64,000 bases of DNA from Benincasa hispida (Eukaryota; Streptophyta; Magnoliopsida; Cucurbitales; Cucurbitaceae), in assembly GCF_009727055.1 (NCBI RefSeq), contig NC_052360.1, positions 72,914,884 to 72,978,883 of the forward strand, given 5' to 3'. Position numbers and translations under genes: made by a program. The notes under the pieces are model-generated. The model was given only the letters and a program-made list of their open reading frames with translations, did no database searches and was not told the origin of the DNA. The stretch's first letter is position 1, and every line of letters starts with the position of its first letter. Positions 46,696-58,571 of the stretch are shown piece by piece.

Positions 46696-47240
46696 TCCTC
46701 TAAGTATATTAATGATTGAAAAGTTAGGCTCCCCTTAGATAGAAGACTCCCTCTTCAACATCTATCTTTCTAATCTCAAATGAAGAACACCTCACTTGGT
46801 AGACTTAGATTCCCCTAAGTGTGTGAATCTCTTCACAATATGTAATGGATGATTTCAACGAGATCCCACTTTCATCTCAAGATCAACACTCACAAATAAC
46901 TTTATAGCCTACATATTGATACTATTGAGTTCACCAGCGACAACATCTTGCACAATGAAAACAGTTAAAGTATAAGTATATTAGTAATGGAAAAGTTAAG
47001 CTCCCCTAAGTAGAAGACTCTCTCTTCAACATCTATCTTTATGATTTCAAATGAAGAACACTTCACTTGATAGACTTAGACTCCCCTAAGTGTATGTATC
47101 CTTTCACAATATGTAATGGATTATTTTAACAAGATCTCAATTTCACCTCAAGCTCAACACTCACGAATAACTTTATAGCCTACAGATTGATACTCTTGAA
47201 TTCACCTACGACAATATCTAACACAACGAAAACAATTTCT
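46696..47240. repeat. 278-bp tandem duplication (two diverged copies)
   Basis: The unit starting TAAGTATATTAATG at 46696 recurs at about 46974 as TAAGTATATTAGTAATGG and stays colinear to about 47240. It includes the sequences around CAACATCTATCTTT and TCACAATATGTAATGGAT. Substitutions are frequent, so the duplication is old. Confidence 0.85.
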
Positions 47241-48352
47241 TTTCCAAAATGGCTAACCCTAAAAGAGAACACCACACCCTAAATATATCCGGCGGAGCAA
47301 GAGAGAAAAGGCAACCTCATTCCATAATTTGTAGAGTTCTTCTAGGATAATTCATAGATTTTTTTCAAATAAAGAAAAATATATTCAACAAAATCAACAA
47401 CCAAACAACGACTTGAAAGACATCTCAAAGAACAAAAACCACCACAACCTTAAAAATACTGTCAACACAAAAACTCTTTAACAAAATTTACAAATTTGAA
47501 GAGTTATTTAACCCAAGTTTTTGGTAGTGATTATAAATATTAAATATATACATAGACAATAAACTCTTTTTTTTCTTGACGTTTATAGAACCAGATATGG
47601 TAACATTTTGTAGAACTTACCAAATAAAAATAGCTCGGTAAAAAAAGTTGATTAAGTGATACAATTGGTATTAATTTAATTAATGATATATTAAGAAATT
47701 CAACTTCCAAAATAAAACTAATTAAATAAGAAATATCAAAATAATATTGCAGAAATTTGTTTTACTTTTTAGAACTTAACATTTCATCCAAATCATCCCA
47801 AAGTTAAATTTCATTAAAAATAAAAAAATACACATGCAAATGTATATGAGAATACATCAATTTTTTCTTTTCAAAAAAGTAAATAACAAAATAAATAAAA
47901 CTTTAAGTAAAACTGTGTTTTTAAATTTAATATTAAAAAACAAAAAACAGTTTTTTATTTAATTTTACAATTAATAAGATGGAGAGATGGAATATTTTAA
48001 TCTTGAGATTGATAAAACATACTTGACGTCAACCAAAAATAAAAAATTTATCAAATGAAAGTTTAAATTTTCAAGTAATTTTTTTAGGGTATTATAATTG
48101 AAGTGTAAGATGGGGAATTGAACCTTAAACCATGAGGTTAATAGTATGAACACTATACCAGTTAAAGTTACACTTTTGTTGATAATTTTTAAGTAATTGT
48201 GCAAGTGATTCTAAGAAGCAAAACCAAATGTGAGAGCTCATTCTTTCTTTCACTTGGTAGTTTACATTGGATAAGTAGTTAAGTTTAAGTTAATTAATCT
48301 GATTAATTTGTTAATTAATATTTTAACTTTCAGATTATTTATGTAAATAGCA
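47241..48352. other. AT-rich intergenic DNA, no gene seen
   Basis: Long A- and T-rich runs with only short random reading frames. The one structured part is the tRNA-derived relic at 48095-48182, listed separately. Confidence 0.5.
48095..48182 (-). repeat. tRNA-derived (SINE-like) relic
   Basis: On the minus strand, TTAACTGGTATAGTG (48165-48151) resembles a pol III A box. TAAGGTTCAATTC (48126-48114) resembles a B box about 25 bp further on. It does not fold into a proper tRNA with an acceptor stem that I can confirm, so I call it a SINE or tRNA relic and not a tRNA gene. Confidence 0.4.
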
Positions 48353-48393
48353 ATATATATATATATATTATATATTATATATATATATTATAT
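48353..48393. repeat. TA microsatellite
   Basis: An almost pure TA repeat directly upstream of the TGATAGA minisatellite. Confidence 0.85.
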
Positions 48394-48397
48394 TTTG

Positions 48398-48645
48398 ATA
48401 GACACGATAGATTTCTATCAACATCTATCAATTATAGACTTGTATCAGTTTTTATCACTGATAGACACTGATAGATTTCTATCAACCTCTATTAATGATA
48501 GATTTCTATCCATTTCTATCATTGAAAGACAGTGATAGACTTCTATCAGTGTCTATCAGTAATAAACTGTATTACTTTCTATCACTAATAGATGCGGATA
48601 GACTTCTATCAGTTTTCTATCAGTGATAAACATTGTTAACAATGT
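48398..48645. repeat. TGATAGA-type minisatellite
   Basis: Repeated alternation of GATAGA and TCTATC motifs, for example ACTGATAGATTTCTATCA, over about 250 bp. Each unit carries its own inverted repeat, so single strands could fold into short hairpins. I recall similar arrays being common in cucurbit genomes. Confidence 0.85.
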
Positions 48646-49548
48646 CTATTACAACTATTATTAAATTTTGTTATTTGTGTAAATATTTTTCTTTATTTTT
48701 CTATTTTTGAAAATCTCACTATATATATATATATTATATCTGTATATGAAAAGGGTTACGAGAGAATAATTTTTTAACTTCCCTCTTTTATCCTTAATTT
48801 TTCCATAATGCCTATTTTGTCCTTAATCACGCCCCCTCGAATTGACATATTTTTTTTATGTTTTGGAAATTAGTCTGAAATGGTTAAAATTAGAAATATT
48901 CTTTTAATCATCCCGAACAATTTTGATGATATAAAAAATTATTTTAAAAATGTAAAATTAAATATTAAATTAGTTTTTTAGTGATTAAATAAGTATTTCA
49001 TGGTGATTTTTGTATCTGGCTTAAGTCATTTTAATAATTTCAAAACATCTCTTAAACAAGCACTTTATATCATTATAAATTAACCAAAGAAGATATATTA
49101 TATATATATATATATATATATAATTATATATATATATTAAACTAATTTGGATATGATTTGAAAAATGTTTAAAAAAATTCGAATCCCTATTCCAATGGTA
49201 ATAAAAAAATCTTAAAATATTGAAAATCAAATCATAAAAAATTTTAATTTTCTAATTTCTAAAAGAAATCTTAATTCAATATTTGACGATAAATAAAGAG
49301 ATGTTCATCATTAATATTTTACTTTTTCTTAGAATAAAAATTTTAATGATGATCTAAGTAACTCCAATAAACAAAAATCCAAATATTTTAGATTAGATTT
49401 GGTGAGTAAGAAAAATTAAAATTTAAAACAATTGAATTATCTCCAACCATATTTTCCAAATATTAAGATTAAAATTCCTTTGAAAACTAGAACTAGCCGA
49501 GGACAAAAAACTATAATTTGTTCATAAAGTTAGAGCGTGAGAAGATGG
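48646..49548. other. AT-rich intergenic DNA with TA runs
   Basis: TA microsatellites lie at about 48719-48740 and 49091-49136. Nothing else is recognisable, and no conserved reading frame is present. Confidence 0.5.
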
Positions 49549-49552
49549 GAGA

Positions 49553-49592
<40 letters not shown>

Positions 49593-49622
49593 CAAATAAA
49601 TAAAATAAAATAAAATAAAAAA
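49549..49622. repeat. TAA / AAATA microsatellite upstream of ATG1
   Basis: About eleven AAT units are followed by AAATAAAC and AAAAT repeats, roughly 400 bp before the ATG1 start codon. It is a likely length-variable marker in the promoter region. Confidence 0.9.
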
Positions 49623-50021
49623 GAGAATTTTCAAACCCAAAATTTGAAAACAGTTGATTTTAATTTTTCCACGATATGGATGAAGTGATGATGATAAAAA
49701 GATCCTCTGAAATTCTTCCCATTCTTCTAAACCCAAAAAAAAGTTTCCTCTCAAACGAATTTTCCCTGAAATTCATCCATAGAAATTCCCTCAAACGAGT
49801 TTCCTCTTCCTTGAAATGCTTCTCTTCAATCATTTTCTCAACTATTTCCTCACTCATTTACCCATAAAACCCACAAATCTTTACTCTCATTCTCCCACAA
49901 TTTGAAGTCTTTCCCATGAATCTTTCCAAGTGCCTCGTCTTGTTCCCCGACCCATAACAAAACCCAGTTGCCCTTCTTCAGTCAACTGGTTGTTTTTGTT
50001 CTTCCTTCATTAAATTCCGTT

Positions 50022-53000
50022 ATGGATTTTGATGATTTAACCCCCAACAATTGCCGTTTGATCGGTAACTACATATTGGGGGAGAAACTCGGGTCGGGTT
50101 CGTTCGCCGTAGTGTGGAAGTCAAGGCATAGGCACTTGGGTACGGTTGTCGCCGTTAAGGAGATTCAAAGAAAGCAACTTAGTCCTAAAGTTTGTGACAG
50201 TTTGTTCAGAGAGATTTCTATTCTCAGCACGATCAATCATCCCAATATCATTCGTCTCTTCGAAGCCATTCAGGTGGATTTTTTGCTACTCCCCTTTTTG
50301 TTTCTTTTTTGTTTACACTTTTGATTTTAAGGGTTGAATGTTTTTAAGCGAAGTTTGTTCTGATTTGGTTTGCAGACTGATGATAGGATTTATCTTGTTC
50401 TGGAGTATTGTGATGGTGGTGACCTCTGGGACTATATTAATCTCCATGGAAAAGTATCAGAAGCTGTTGCTAGAAACTTAATGAGACAATTGGGTATGTT
50501 GTTACTCTGTTTTCAATTGGCTTGTTTGTTTGGGAATTGGGATTATATGCAAAGTGCTCGAGTATCTTATATGCTATACTTGCCTTGTGATGATTCATAC
50601 TTTTGTCATTATTAATGCCTTCAATAATTTGAAGCGTTACTGTTATCAATGAGTGTGTTTGGCTATTATCTTTTATTTTTTTTAGTAAGGTTGATTCTGT
50701 GTGATGGATATGGCAGCTGCTGGCTTGAAAGTTCTTCAAGAGAAACACCTCATTCATAGAGATTTAAAGCCTCAGGTATTCTACTGTCATCTTAATATGT
50801 AGAGCTTCTAAGGCTTTGATATTTTCGATCTTCTTGCTGCTATGTATCTGTTGATGTCAAAACTTATCTTGAGCCCGATGTACTTTTGGACGAGTGCCTT
50901 GTTTTTACTTTCGGACTTTTATTTCTTACATACTATATGAATGGTTATCTGTTGAATTTGTCAGTATGATATGATTTTGACATGAAATGTTTTGGTTCTT
51001 TCCACTTTTTCCTGTTTCTTGGCGAAATTTGCAGAACTTGCTGTTGTCTTCTAACGAAGGGACTTCGGTGTTGAAGATCGGAGATTTTGGATTTGCAAGG
51101 TGGGGTTCTTAATGTTTGCATTTAGACATTTAAAACCTTTTTCTGTCATCTTTTGATTTGATTTTCTACTTCTGTATGGTGAGTCCCAATCTTGCAACAT
51201 GCATTCTTAATCTTAGTTGCTTTACAACAATTTCATGCATGAATTTCAGTTTACTGATTGCATCAAGAATAATGCCTACCGAAGGGATCAGAGACAAGTG
51301 GAATCCTTCGGTTTTAGAGGTTAAGGTTTTTGTATGACAGGTTTTACATGGGAGAGTTGATGCCTTGGATCATGTCCAAAGGCATTTTTCCTATGTGTTG
51401 TTTTGCCAATGGTGCGTTTTTTGCAGGAGGCATGAAGAGGACCTTGATCATTTGTTGTGGGATTACTAGTTTTGTTTCTTTGGATTAATTGGAGGACCTC
51501 GTTTGGTGTGTGTGGGGCTTAGATAGAGATGATAGATCGATGTTGGAGAAGGTGCTCCTGAATCCTCCGTTTAGGGAGAAGGGCAAAGTTTGTGGCAAAT
51601 AGCAAGCTACCTTCTTTGCTGTTTTGTAGGGTATACGGCAAGAAAGGAACAATAGAGTTGTTAGAGAGGTTGAGAGAGCGAATGGCAAGGTTGGGAGGTG
51701 GCCAGATTTAATGCCTCATTATGGGCATTGGTTACTTGGCCTATTTGTAATCATGAATGTATTGGGGTCTTTTTATATTGTTAGGTTCAGGCTCCTTTTC
51801 TTCGGGCTTTTTTCCTCATGTCCTCATGTATTCTTTCATTTTATTCCATAAAAATTCAGTTTCATACCCCCGTCTCATTTTATATATTTTTGTCATACGG
51901 TTGTCATGAAGGATCTTTAAATTTCAATGTTTAAAATTGTATCAACCACCCTGAGTTGGCCTAGTGGTCAAGTCAATGTAAATAATGATGAGTTTAGAAG
52001 AAATGAGTTCAAATCATGGTGTACACCTACCAGAACTTTAATATCTTGTGAGTTTTTTTTTGGACAATCAAATCTAGTAGAGGGCCAGACAGTTCTGAAT
52101 AATCGGCTCGGACATTTACGGATATGAAAAAACAGTGAAATGAATATGAAACCATTTATTCAATGAATATCAAACCATTTGTTCTCACTCTTACCAATAT
52201 CTGTAATCTGATATGTACCCTAATCTGTCTGGTCTGTTCTGTAGGATCTAGCACTTTTGCAAATCTGCAGACAAACAAGATATATGACTCTACTGCTTGT
52301 AGTAACTTATATTGAGAATTCAAATCCGACATCTGTGCATCAGGAAGTCAAGTTTACCTTGCTGGAAATTGTTTTGAAGATTTTTCTTACTCAGACATAC
52401 TGGCGTCTTCTTTTCTCCTTAACATTATAATCAAGTAAACAGATGGATGAGTGAAGTGTACTAACTTCTTTTCTTCTCAGGTCCTTAGCAGATCAGATGT
52501 TGGCCGATACACTTTGTGGTTCACCTTTATATATGGCTCCGGAAATTATTCAGAACAAAAAATATGATGCCAAGGTGAATAAACATAAACAAAATGCCGT
52601 CCCATTCTCAGTCTTTCTGCTTAAATTCTTTCAATTCTGATTTTATACTTATGCATATGTGCAGGCTGATTTATGGAGTGTTGGAGCAATTTTGTTTCAG
52701 CTATTGACAGGGAAGCCTCCATTTAGTGGCAATCATCCATTACAGGTTAGGGGAATTAGCATACTTATCTACTCTAGTGATTACCATAGTCCATACAAAA
52801 TCAAGTTAAAGATATTATTAATGAAGCTTGCAGTGAGATTGTTTTTAAACAATGTTTTATTGCCCGACTCTCCATGCTTGATACAGCTCTTCCAGAATAT
52901 CTTCGAATCCACTGAGCTAAGATTTCCTAAAGGTGCCTTGGAAGAGCTACATCCCGATTCTTTGAATCTTTGCAGAAGCCTTTTACGTCAAAATCCAGGT

Positions 53001-55217
53001 ATTTGTTGCTGTGATGCAGTTTGTAAGTGTGCAAGGGTGCTGGGATAATTAATCGGAGGTGGCAGATTTTTGTTTTTCCTTTAGAGCTTTCAAACATTTT
53101 GGAGATTTCATACTAGTAAATACAATTATTAATGTTTATACTTAAATTAAAATGCAAGTCTTTCAATTTGCAGTGGAACGGCTTTCATTCAAGGAGTTCT
53201 TCAATCACAAATTTTTTCAGGAGCCAAGGTATAATTTTCATCTGTTTAGATAACCATGCATTTGGTATGCATAGATCTTGTGTTCATGTTGAGGATTGAT
53301 ACTTGGTACACGTTGAAGCAGAAATTGCAAAACTGATATATATTATATATGGTAGTAGATCAAATAAAGCTGTTGAGACAACACCTGTTGTTCAGTCATT
53401 TGAATCAGCCAGCTCAGAAGCAGTAAAGGTTAACCCCCACACAGAACAACCTATTGAATCATCGAACAGAGTTTCAGAAATCACTAGTTCATCCATACAT
53501 AACACAATATACAGAGGGAAAAACATTTGCAGTTCGGTGAGGGAACAACCTATTGAGCCAGTGCTCAATCTTGGAGTAGATGAGCAAAGAAAATCTCTTG
53601 ATTGTATTCAACAATCCCTGAGTAAGATTGAAGGTCTGTTTTATCCTGATCTAGTTCTAGATATGCTCTTTTTACCTTATTTTATTTATTTATTATTATT
53701 ATTTTACACTATGTTTGGCTTTTTTTGCCCTCAGTTTCTGATTCAATGGAGTCAATTGAGAAAGATTATGTTCTCGTGAATGCTCATTGTCCTTCAATGG
53801 TGACCTCTTCTTATCACATTGAAACATCATTACAAGGTTGTTCATCGAGAGTTTCCCATGCTTTTAGTATCGATCAGGATATGATAGCCAAAACCCAGAA
53901 AAAGGAACTTATTGCTAGTACAAGAGATATTGGAGAAAGTTCAAGGAGCCAAGGTCAATTCTCAATGCCATGTGCAGAATCCATGTTAAGAAAAGTACAA
54001 GGACTATCCATGTTGCATCCCTCTACCAGGCTCCAGTTACTTAATCAGTATGTTCAGGTTCTCTCAGATTTGTCACAAGAAAAGGTGAGTACAAATTAGA
54101 TTGTTACACAAAAGGATGGATTCACTTTTCTGCATTCTCAATTTCCATTTTCTCATTTTCAAATACGTGCATCTGTTTTTATGGGAATTTGATGGAGTAT
54201 CAAATCATGGTTGTACAAATATTTCACATTTTTTGAGGATGAATTTGGAGCCCTGATTGTTACTTATGCAGTGTAATGCAGGGATGTTTTTGGAATCATT
54301 TTCAGTTGAATTAGTTGCTTTAGCTTTATGGAAGGAAGCCGTTGAAATTAGTGGTGCTTGGCTGAGTTATGACAAAAGCGAATCTTCAAAAAGTAGTTTG
54401 GGAATAGATTCTACCCCTAGTCAGAAAGATGCTGACTACGCTGCAAATAAGGAAAAAAATGTAGATTTTAATAGCCCAACATCTGTTTCTAAGTGGGCAC
54501 AGCTAGGGTTTATTGCTGCAGTAGATCAGACCGAGAAGTTATCTCAAAATATCCAAGAGATTGATGGTTTGAATTGTCTTATGCTCTATTTTCGTTCTCG
54601 TTCTTCCCAATTTGATTGTTAAGTTTGTCGTTTACATTATGTTTTTGAAATTATTTGTAGGTGCGACTGTGGTACCTGATGCTATGGAAATTATATTCCA
54701 AAAGGCAATTGCCGTTGGGAAAAGTGGTGCTGTAAGCAACCTTTACTTTTGCTATTATTGTTACTTCTACTTGGTTCTTAACCCTTGAAAAGTTATAGTT
54801 TGGTTTCTGAAGTTTGAAATTGAATTATATGTAGGCATTAACACCATTGACTAATTAATGACACTTTTACTGGACAAACCTTAGTTGTACAGAGTTTAAG
54901 GATGAAATTGGCAAAGCTTACTAAATTTTAGTGAGGACTAACATTATAATTTGATCCTATTATTACTTGTCTTTTCCTTGAAAGTTCTTCCTGTTTATCA
55001 TTCTCAACTATGTTCTTTCCAGGTAGATCAATACATGAAAAACAAGGACAATGCTGCTGCTTCATACTCCAAAGCCATTCTTCTGTTTTCATTCATTTTG
55101 GGAGAAGCTGAATCCCTTAACTCTCCATTTTCGCTAACTTTGTGCAATAAGCAACGAATTCAACATTACATTCATTACTTGCAGGCTCAGACTAACTTGT
55201 TGTCGTCACAGCCGTAA
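50022..55217 (+). CDS. ATG1: ATG1-family autophagy serine/threonine kinase, 13 exons
   Basis: ATG1 is the kinase of the ATG1-ATG13 complex that starts autophagosome formation in the cytosol. My exons are 50022-50273, 50376-50493, 50717-50775, 51035-51099, 52481-52574, 52665-52745, 52887-52998, 53174-53228, 53359-53633, 53735-54084, 54272-54566, 54661-54731 and 55023-55217. All introns are GT-AG and phases agree, giving 2022 bp and 673 residues. Kinase signatures are the glycine loop GSGSFAVVW (24-32), Lys46 in [14 protein letters not shown] (137-144), DFG (160-162) and SPLYMAPE (179-186). The domain ends near 279 ([13 protein letters not shown]). The Ser-rich middle and C-terminal part, which binds ATG13 in the family, continue to LLSSQP. 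The ATG at 50022 is chosen because no upstream in-frame ATG exists in that open stretch. The exon 9 acceptor is least certain (53355 or 53358). The paralog letter (a, b or c) is not determined. Confidence 0.93.
51270..51860 (+). mobile_element. LINE (non-LTR retrotransposon) 3' remnant in ATG1 intron 4
   Basis: In the gene's orientation, with frameshifts, one can read [10 protein letters not shown], then [18 protein letters not shown], the zinc-binding motif (C..C...H) found after RT in plant LINEs, and later [14 protein letters not shown]. Stops interrupt it. Only the 3' end of the element is present, as usual for 5'-truncated LINE copies. No clear poly-A tail or target duplication was found, so boundaries are approximate. 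Confidence 0.75.
51944..52130 (+). mobile_element. tRNA-derived SINE in ATG1 intron 4
   Basis: The pol III A box TGGCCTAGTGGT is at 51957-51968 and the B box GAGTTCAAATC at 52005-52015, spaced as in a tRNA. A tRNA-unrelated body ends near ATTTACGGATATGAAA. Layout and tail match plant SINEs common in cucurbits, from my recollection of the family. It needs LINE proteins to move. It sits about 90 bp after a LINE remnant in the same intron. Confidence 0.8.
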
Positions 55218-57002
55218 CAAAGGCAACCGCTAGGTACTCCCTCTACAAGTAAATGAAAGGGAAGGCCTTAACTGGGTAAACTGTACAGCTCTACATATTT
55301 ACTTCTGTGACTCCACCTTCTGCTGGGTTTGGAACTGTTGGCTGATCTCCTATCAGCTTTGCTAATTATGTCTATATATTTTCTTTTTCTTTATCTATTT
55401 TGGGGTTGTCTTTGCCCCTCTTTAGGAGGTTAGGTGCTCAAAGATGAGAGTAAATATTTTTACCCAAAAAAAAAAAAAAATTATAGAAAAGGGTACATAG
55501 TAGTGGTAAGGGATTTGAGTTCAGGAGGGCTACTTTAAATCATAAGTGAATTGAACTATCATGAACTTTGCTGCTTTTATTGGGTGGAGTTTTGTGCATA
55601 AAATTGTTAAATTTTTCTTTTTTTTTTTTTAATCTTAAGGATTGTAAATATTGAATCGAGCTTTGTAAATATGATTACTTCTGCTTAATGATTCTTTTAA
55701 TGATTATTATGTTATTCTGTTTGAGATGATGTAGTTCCACAGTACTGAAGTCTTAATTTCGAGGGAATAAGATTATACTTTCCTGTTGAAAAGGTACAAT
55801 TTTAGATTTTTCTCTTACAAATATGGAAATGATTAAGACAGGAAAGGAAAATATTTAACACTTAATATTCATACACAAGTATAGAAATTCCAACAACACT
55901 TTCACAAATTGTTTCTTTTCAGGGTAGCTTTATTGGCAATAAATTCATATAGATGTAGTGAAAGAAATCTTCGATTTTTTAAGTATCCTTTTCATCCATA
56001 TATTCCAGAGATATCCACGGGGCAAGGATGGGATAGGCTTCCCCGTTCCTGCCACCGCCTCCTATTCCATTCTCTATTATTGTGAAATTTCCCAGGAGAT
56101 CAGGTTCTTCATGGAAAAAATTCTCTATCTTGATCTTTTTACCAATCTTTCATTTAATTTCAATCAAACAAGTTTTTGACCCTTTTTTTTTTAATTCTTT
56201 AAATAAAGCATTTTCAATACAATTTTCATTTATACAAAACATTATAAAATTTCCTAACAAATTCAATAACTATGTGCAATTCTATCCGAATCAACATATA
56301 ATTCATTTATAACAAAAATCATCCTAGTAACAAAATCTGTAGAGAGCTCTAATACTATTCACAAGACAGCATTGGACACAAAATCTATTGAAAAAGCAGC
56401 AAAATCAGTCGAGAGCTCAATGTAGAAAATTTAAATTAAATTAAGCATGACTCTAGCTATAATGCTTTCAAGGACAAAAGGGTAAAGGAAGATGGACAGT
56501 GGATTTATTGCATTGAAGTTTCGAAAAACTTAAATTAAATTAAATTAAACTAACGTTCAAGGACTAGGACAAAACACAAAACAAAACGTAAGGTAGAAAG
56601 ATTAGAAAGTTAGAAACAAAGGAGTGAGGGACGCTTAAGAAAGGTTTTAAAATATTTTTTTATATGTATGTGTGTGTATACATAATTAGGCAGGGTGGTG
56701 TAGGGTTAGGTCACGACACGGTCCCCAACCCGTATTGCCAATGGGAAAGAATGTTCTCCACTTCCTCCCACATTTTTCATGCAATTGGGATTTCCTGTCC
56801 ATTCAGGGTGGGTTCCTGCAAGTTAAATGAACATCTCTAATATCCTCACACAAATTCTATGAGTCGGCTCTAAACTCGGTTTCAACATTATTTTTGGCAC
56901 CACATTCTACTTTTGTAACTTCTCCAAATTATTAAATTTACTCCAATGAATAAACAATAAAGAGGTAGATCTTCTAAATACTTCTTGCCCAATTTGCACA
57001 AG
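55218..57002. other. ATG1 3' flank and AT-rich intergenic DNA
   Basis: The ATG1 3' untranslated region probably occupies the first few hundred bases; a long A run is at about 55466-55481. At 55995-56100 and 56690-56830 there are GC-richer islands with CGGGG / CCCCGTTCC and GGGTGGG text that look like decayed repeats. No protein-coding gene is recognisable. Confidence 0.45.
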
Positions 57003-58260
57003 TATAGACTTCTATTTGAAATTGGTTATTCCTCTTGAATAAATATCTTTTTCAAGGGATCCTTTCAAATACCTCAAAATTCTATAGACAACTTCAAAAT
57101 AAATCAGTCCAAGAGCATGCACATACTGGCTAACCATGCCCACAACATATGCAATATCGTAATATGTGAGACATAAATTAATCTTCCAACAAGTCTGATA
57201 TTGTTCCTTGTCCTTTATTCCTTCTGTTTTTGCTAAATGTAGCTTTAGATTAGGTTCAATAGGGGTTTCAGCAACCTTGCTACTAAGTAAGCCTGTTTCT
57301 TCGAATAAGTTAAGGGCATACTTTCTTTGGTTAACAATGATGCGCTCTATAAAGCACAGATACTTCATGTGAGGCAAAGAATCAGTATCAGACACGTATT
57401 GGATACCGATACTTCTAGATATTTTCCAGATACGTATCTGACACCCGATTTGACGTATCTATTTCTATGTGTACTTTTCTTTTTTAAGAAAAAAAATAAG
57501 TAACTCATCTAATCTTTCCCAATCTAAAATTAGGCAATCTATTTAAAAAAATCACTACTCGAGTTCAAAACTTAAAGAAAAAAATAATAAATAACGAACT
57601 AAACCCTATACTAGAATAATCTAATCTTCATCTTCACATTTGAGTCCCCACAAAGTCCACCAAAATATAAACCATTTGGATATTTTCAACAATAAGTTCT
57701 TCATTTATCTTCATACTTCTCCCTCTAATCTTCTTATTCTTCTTCTTCGCAATGTGAGTCACTTTTCTATTACATTTTATTAACTATTGTACTTCAACAT
57801 CTTAGATGTTGCTTTTTTTTTTTATTGTATTTCAGTGTTTGTATTCTATTTTGTGCTATTGTTATTAACTTGTATGCTAAATTTATCTACATCCTAGATT
57901 TTTTTAAAGAAAAAAAAAAATATCTTCAACGTATTAGTATCCTCGTTTTTTAGAAATATATATAAAAAAATGACACATCCTTAGACGTATCAGTATCTTA
58001 GTTTTTTAGAAATTGATGAATCGCCGTATCCAATCGTATTTGTATCGTGTAGCTGTATCTGTGTTTGTGCTTCATAGGATACGCTTCTTTTATTTTGTAA
58101 ATTTCATTCCTAGGAAGTATTTCAATATTCTTAGATTCTTAATTTGAAACTCACATGCAATTTTTTTTTTTCTAAGATCAACTAAACTTGTTTCATCATT
58201 ACCTATGAGAATATCATCTACATGAATAATGAAAATTTAGATTTTGTTATTATCTGAGTG
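57003..58260 (-). pseudogene. Copia reverse-transcriptase fragment, split by a MITE
   Basis: On the minus strand, 58260-58078 encodes the RT catalytic part (IHVDDILIGNDETSLVDL) and 57346-57003 its continuation (IIVNQRKYALNLFEETGLL, then ILRYLKGS). The two halves join in frame sense if the 731-bp element at 57347-58077 and one target-site copy are ignored. No LTRs or other Copia domains are near, so it is an isolated relic. The first base of the usual YVDD box reads H. Confidence 0.85.
57347..58077. mobile_element. hAT-like MITE, copy 1 (731 bp)
   Basis: The ends are inverted repeats: CTATAAAGCACAGATAC on the left, and the reverse complement of CTATGAAGCACAAACACAG on the right. They are flanked by GATGCGCT (57339-57346) and GATACGCT (58078-58085), an 8-bp target duplication with one mismatch. 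Eight-base duplications are typical of the hAT superfamily. The interior is AT-rich with no transposase frame, and has subterminal GATACG/CGTATC-type motifs. The Copia RT it interrupts is restored when it is left out. Confidence 0.85.
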
Positions 58261-58571
58261 TATAAAATAAAGTATGATCGGCTTGACTATGATGAAATCC
58301 ATAACAGGACACAGTTTTTTCAGAACACTAAAAACACATGGCTACATGGCCGCACGTTTAAGGGTATTATGAACTTTATGGAGTTCGTTAGTTTTGAACA
58401 ATAATTTTTTTTGCTATATTAAGAGAAAGAGAAAAAAAAAAGGTAGAAATAGAAGTGGTTGTTAGATTTTCTATTTTATGTAGGGGTTGTCTGGAAAACT
58501 AAATTGAAATGTTATGTCTGGAGTTCGGGATAGAGAGTTATTTTGTCTGAGCTCTGTTCATATGTTTGTGG
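58261..58571. other. Intergenic DNA, nothing recognised
   Basis: AT-rich sequence between the Copia fragment and the GGGTT element; no reading frame or repeat stands out. Confidence 0.4.

Noticed and set aside
48095..48182. A tRNA gene
   Set aside because: Box-like motifs are present, but I could not confirm an acceptor stem or a proper anticodon arm.
49968..50021. An upstream N-terminal extension of ATG1
   Set aside because: The open stretch starts at TTG, not ATG, and the first ATG is at 50022.
51485..51688. Minus-strand open frame in ATG1 intron 4
   Set aside because: It is antisense to the LINE remnant and has no recognisable domain.
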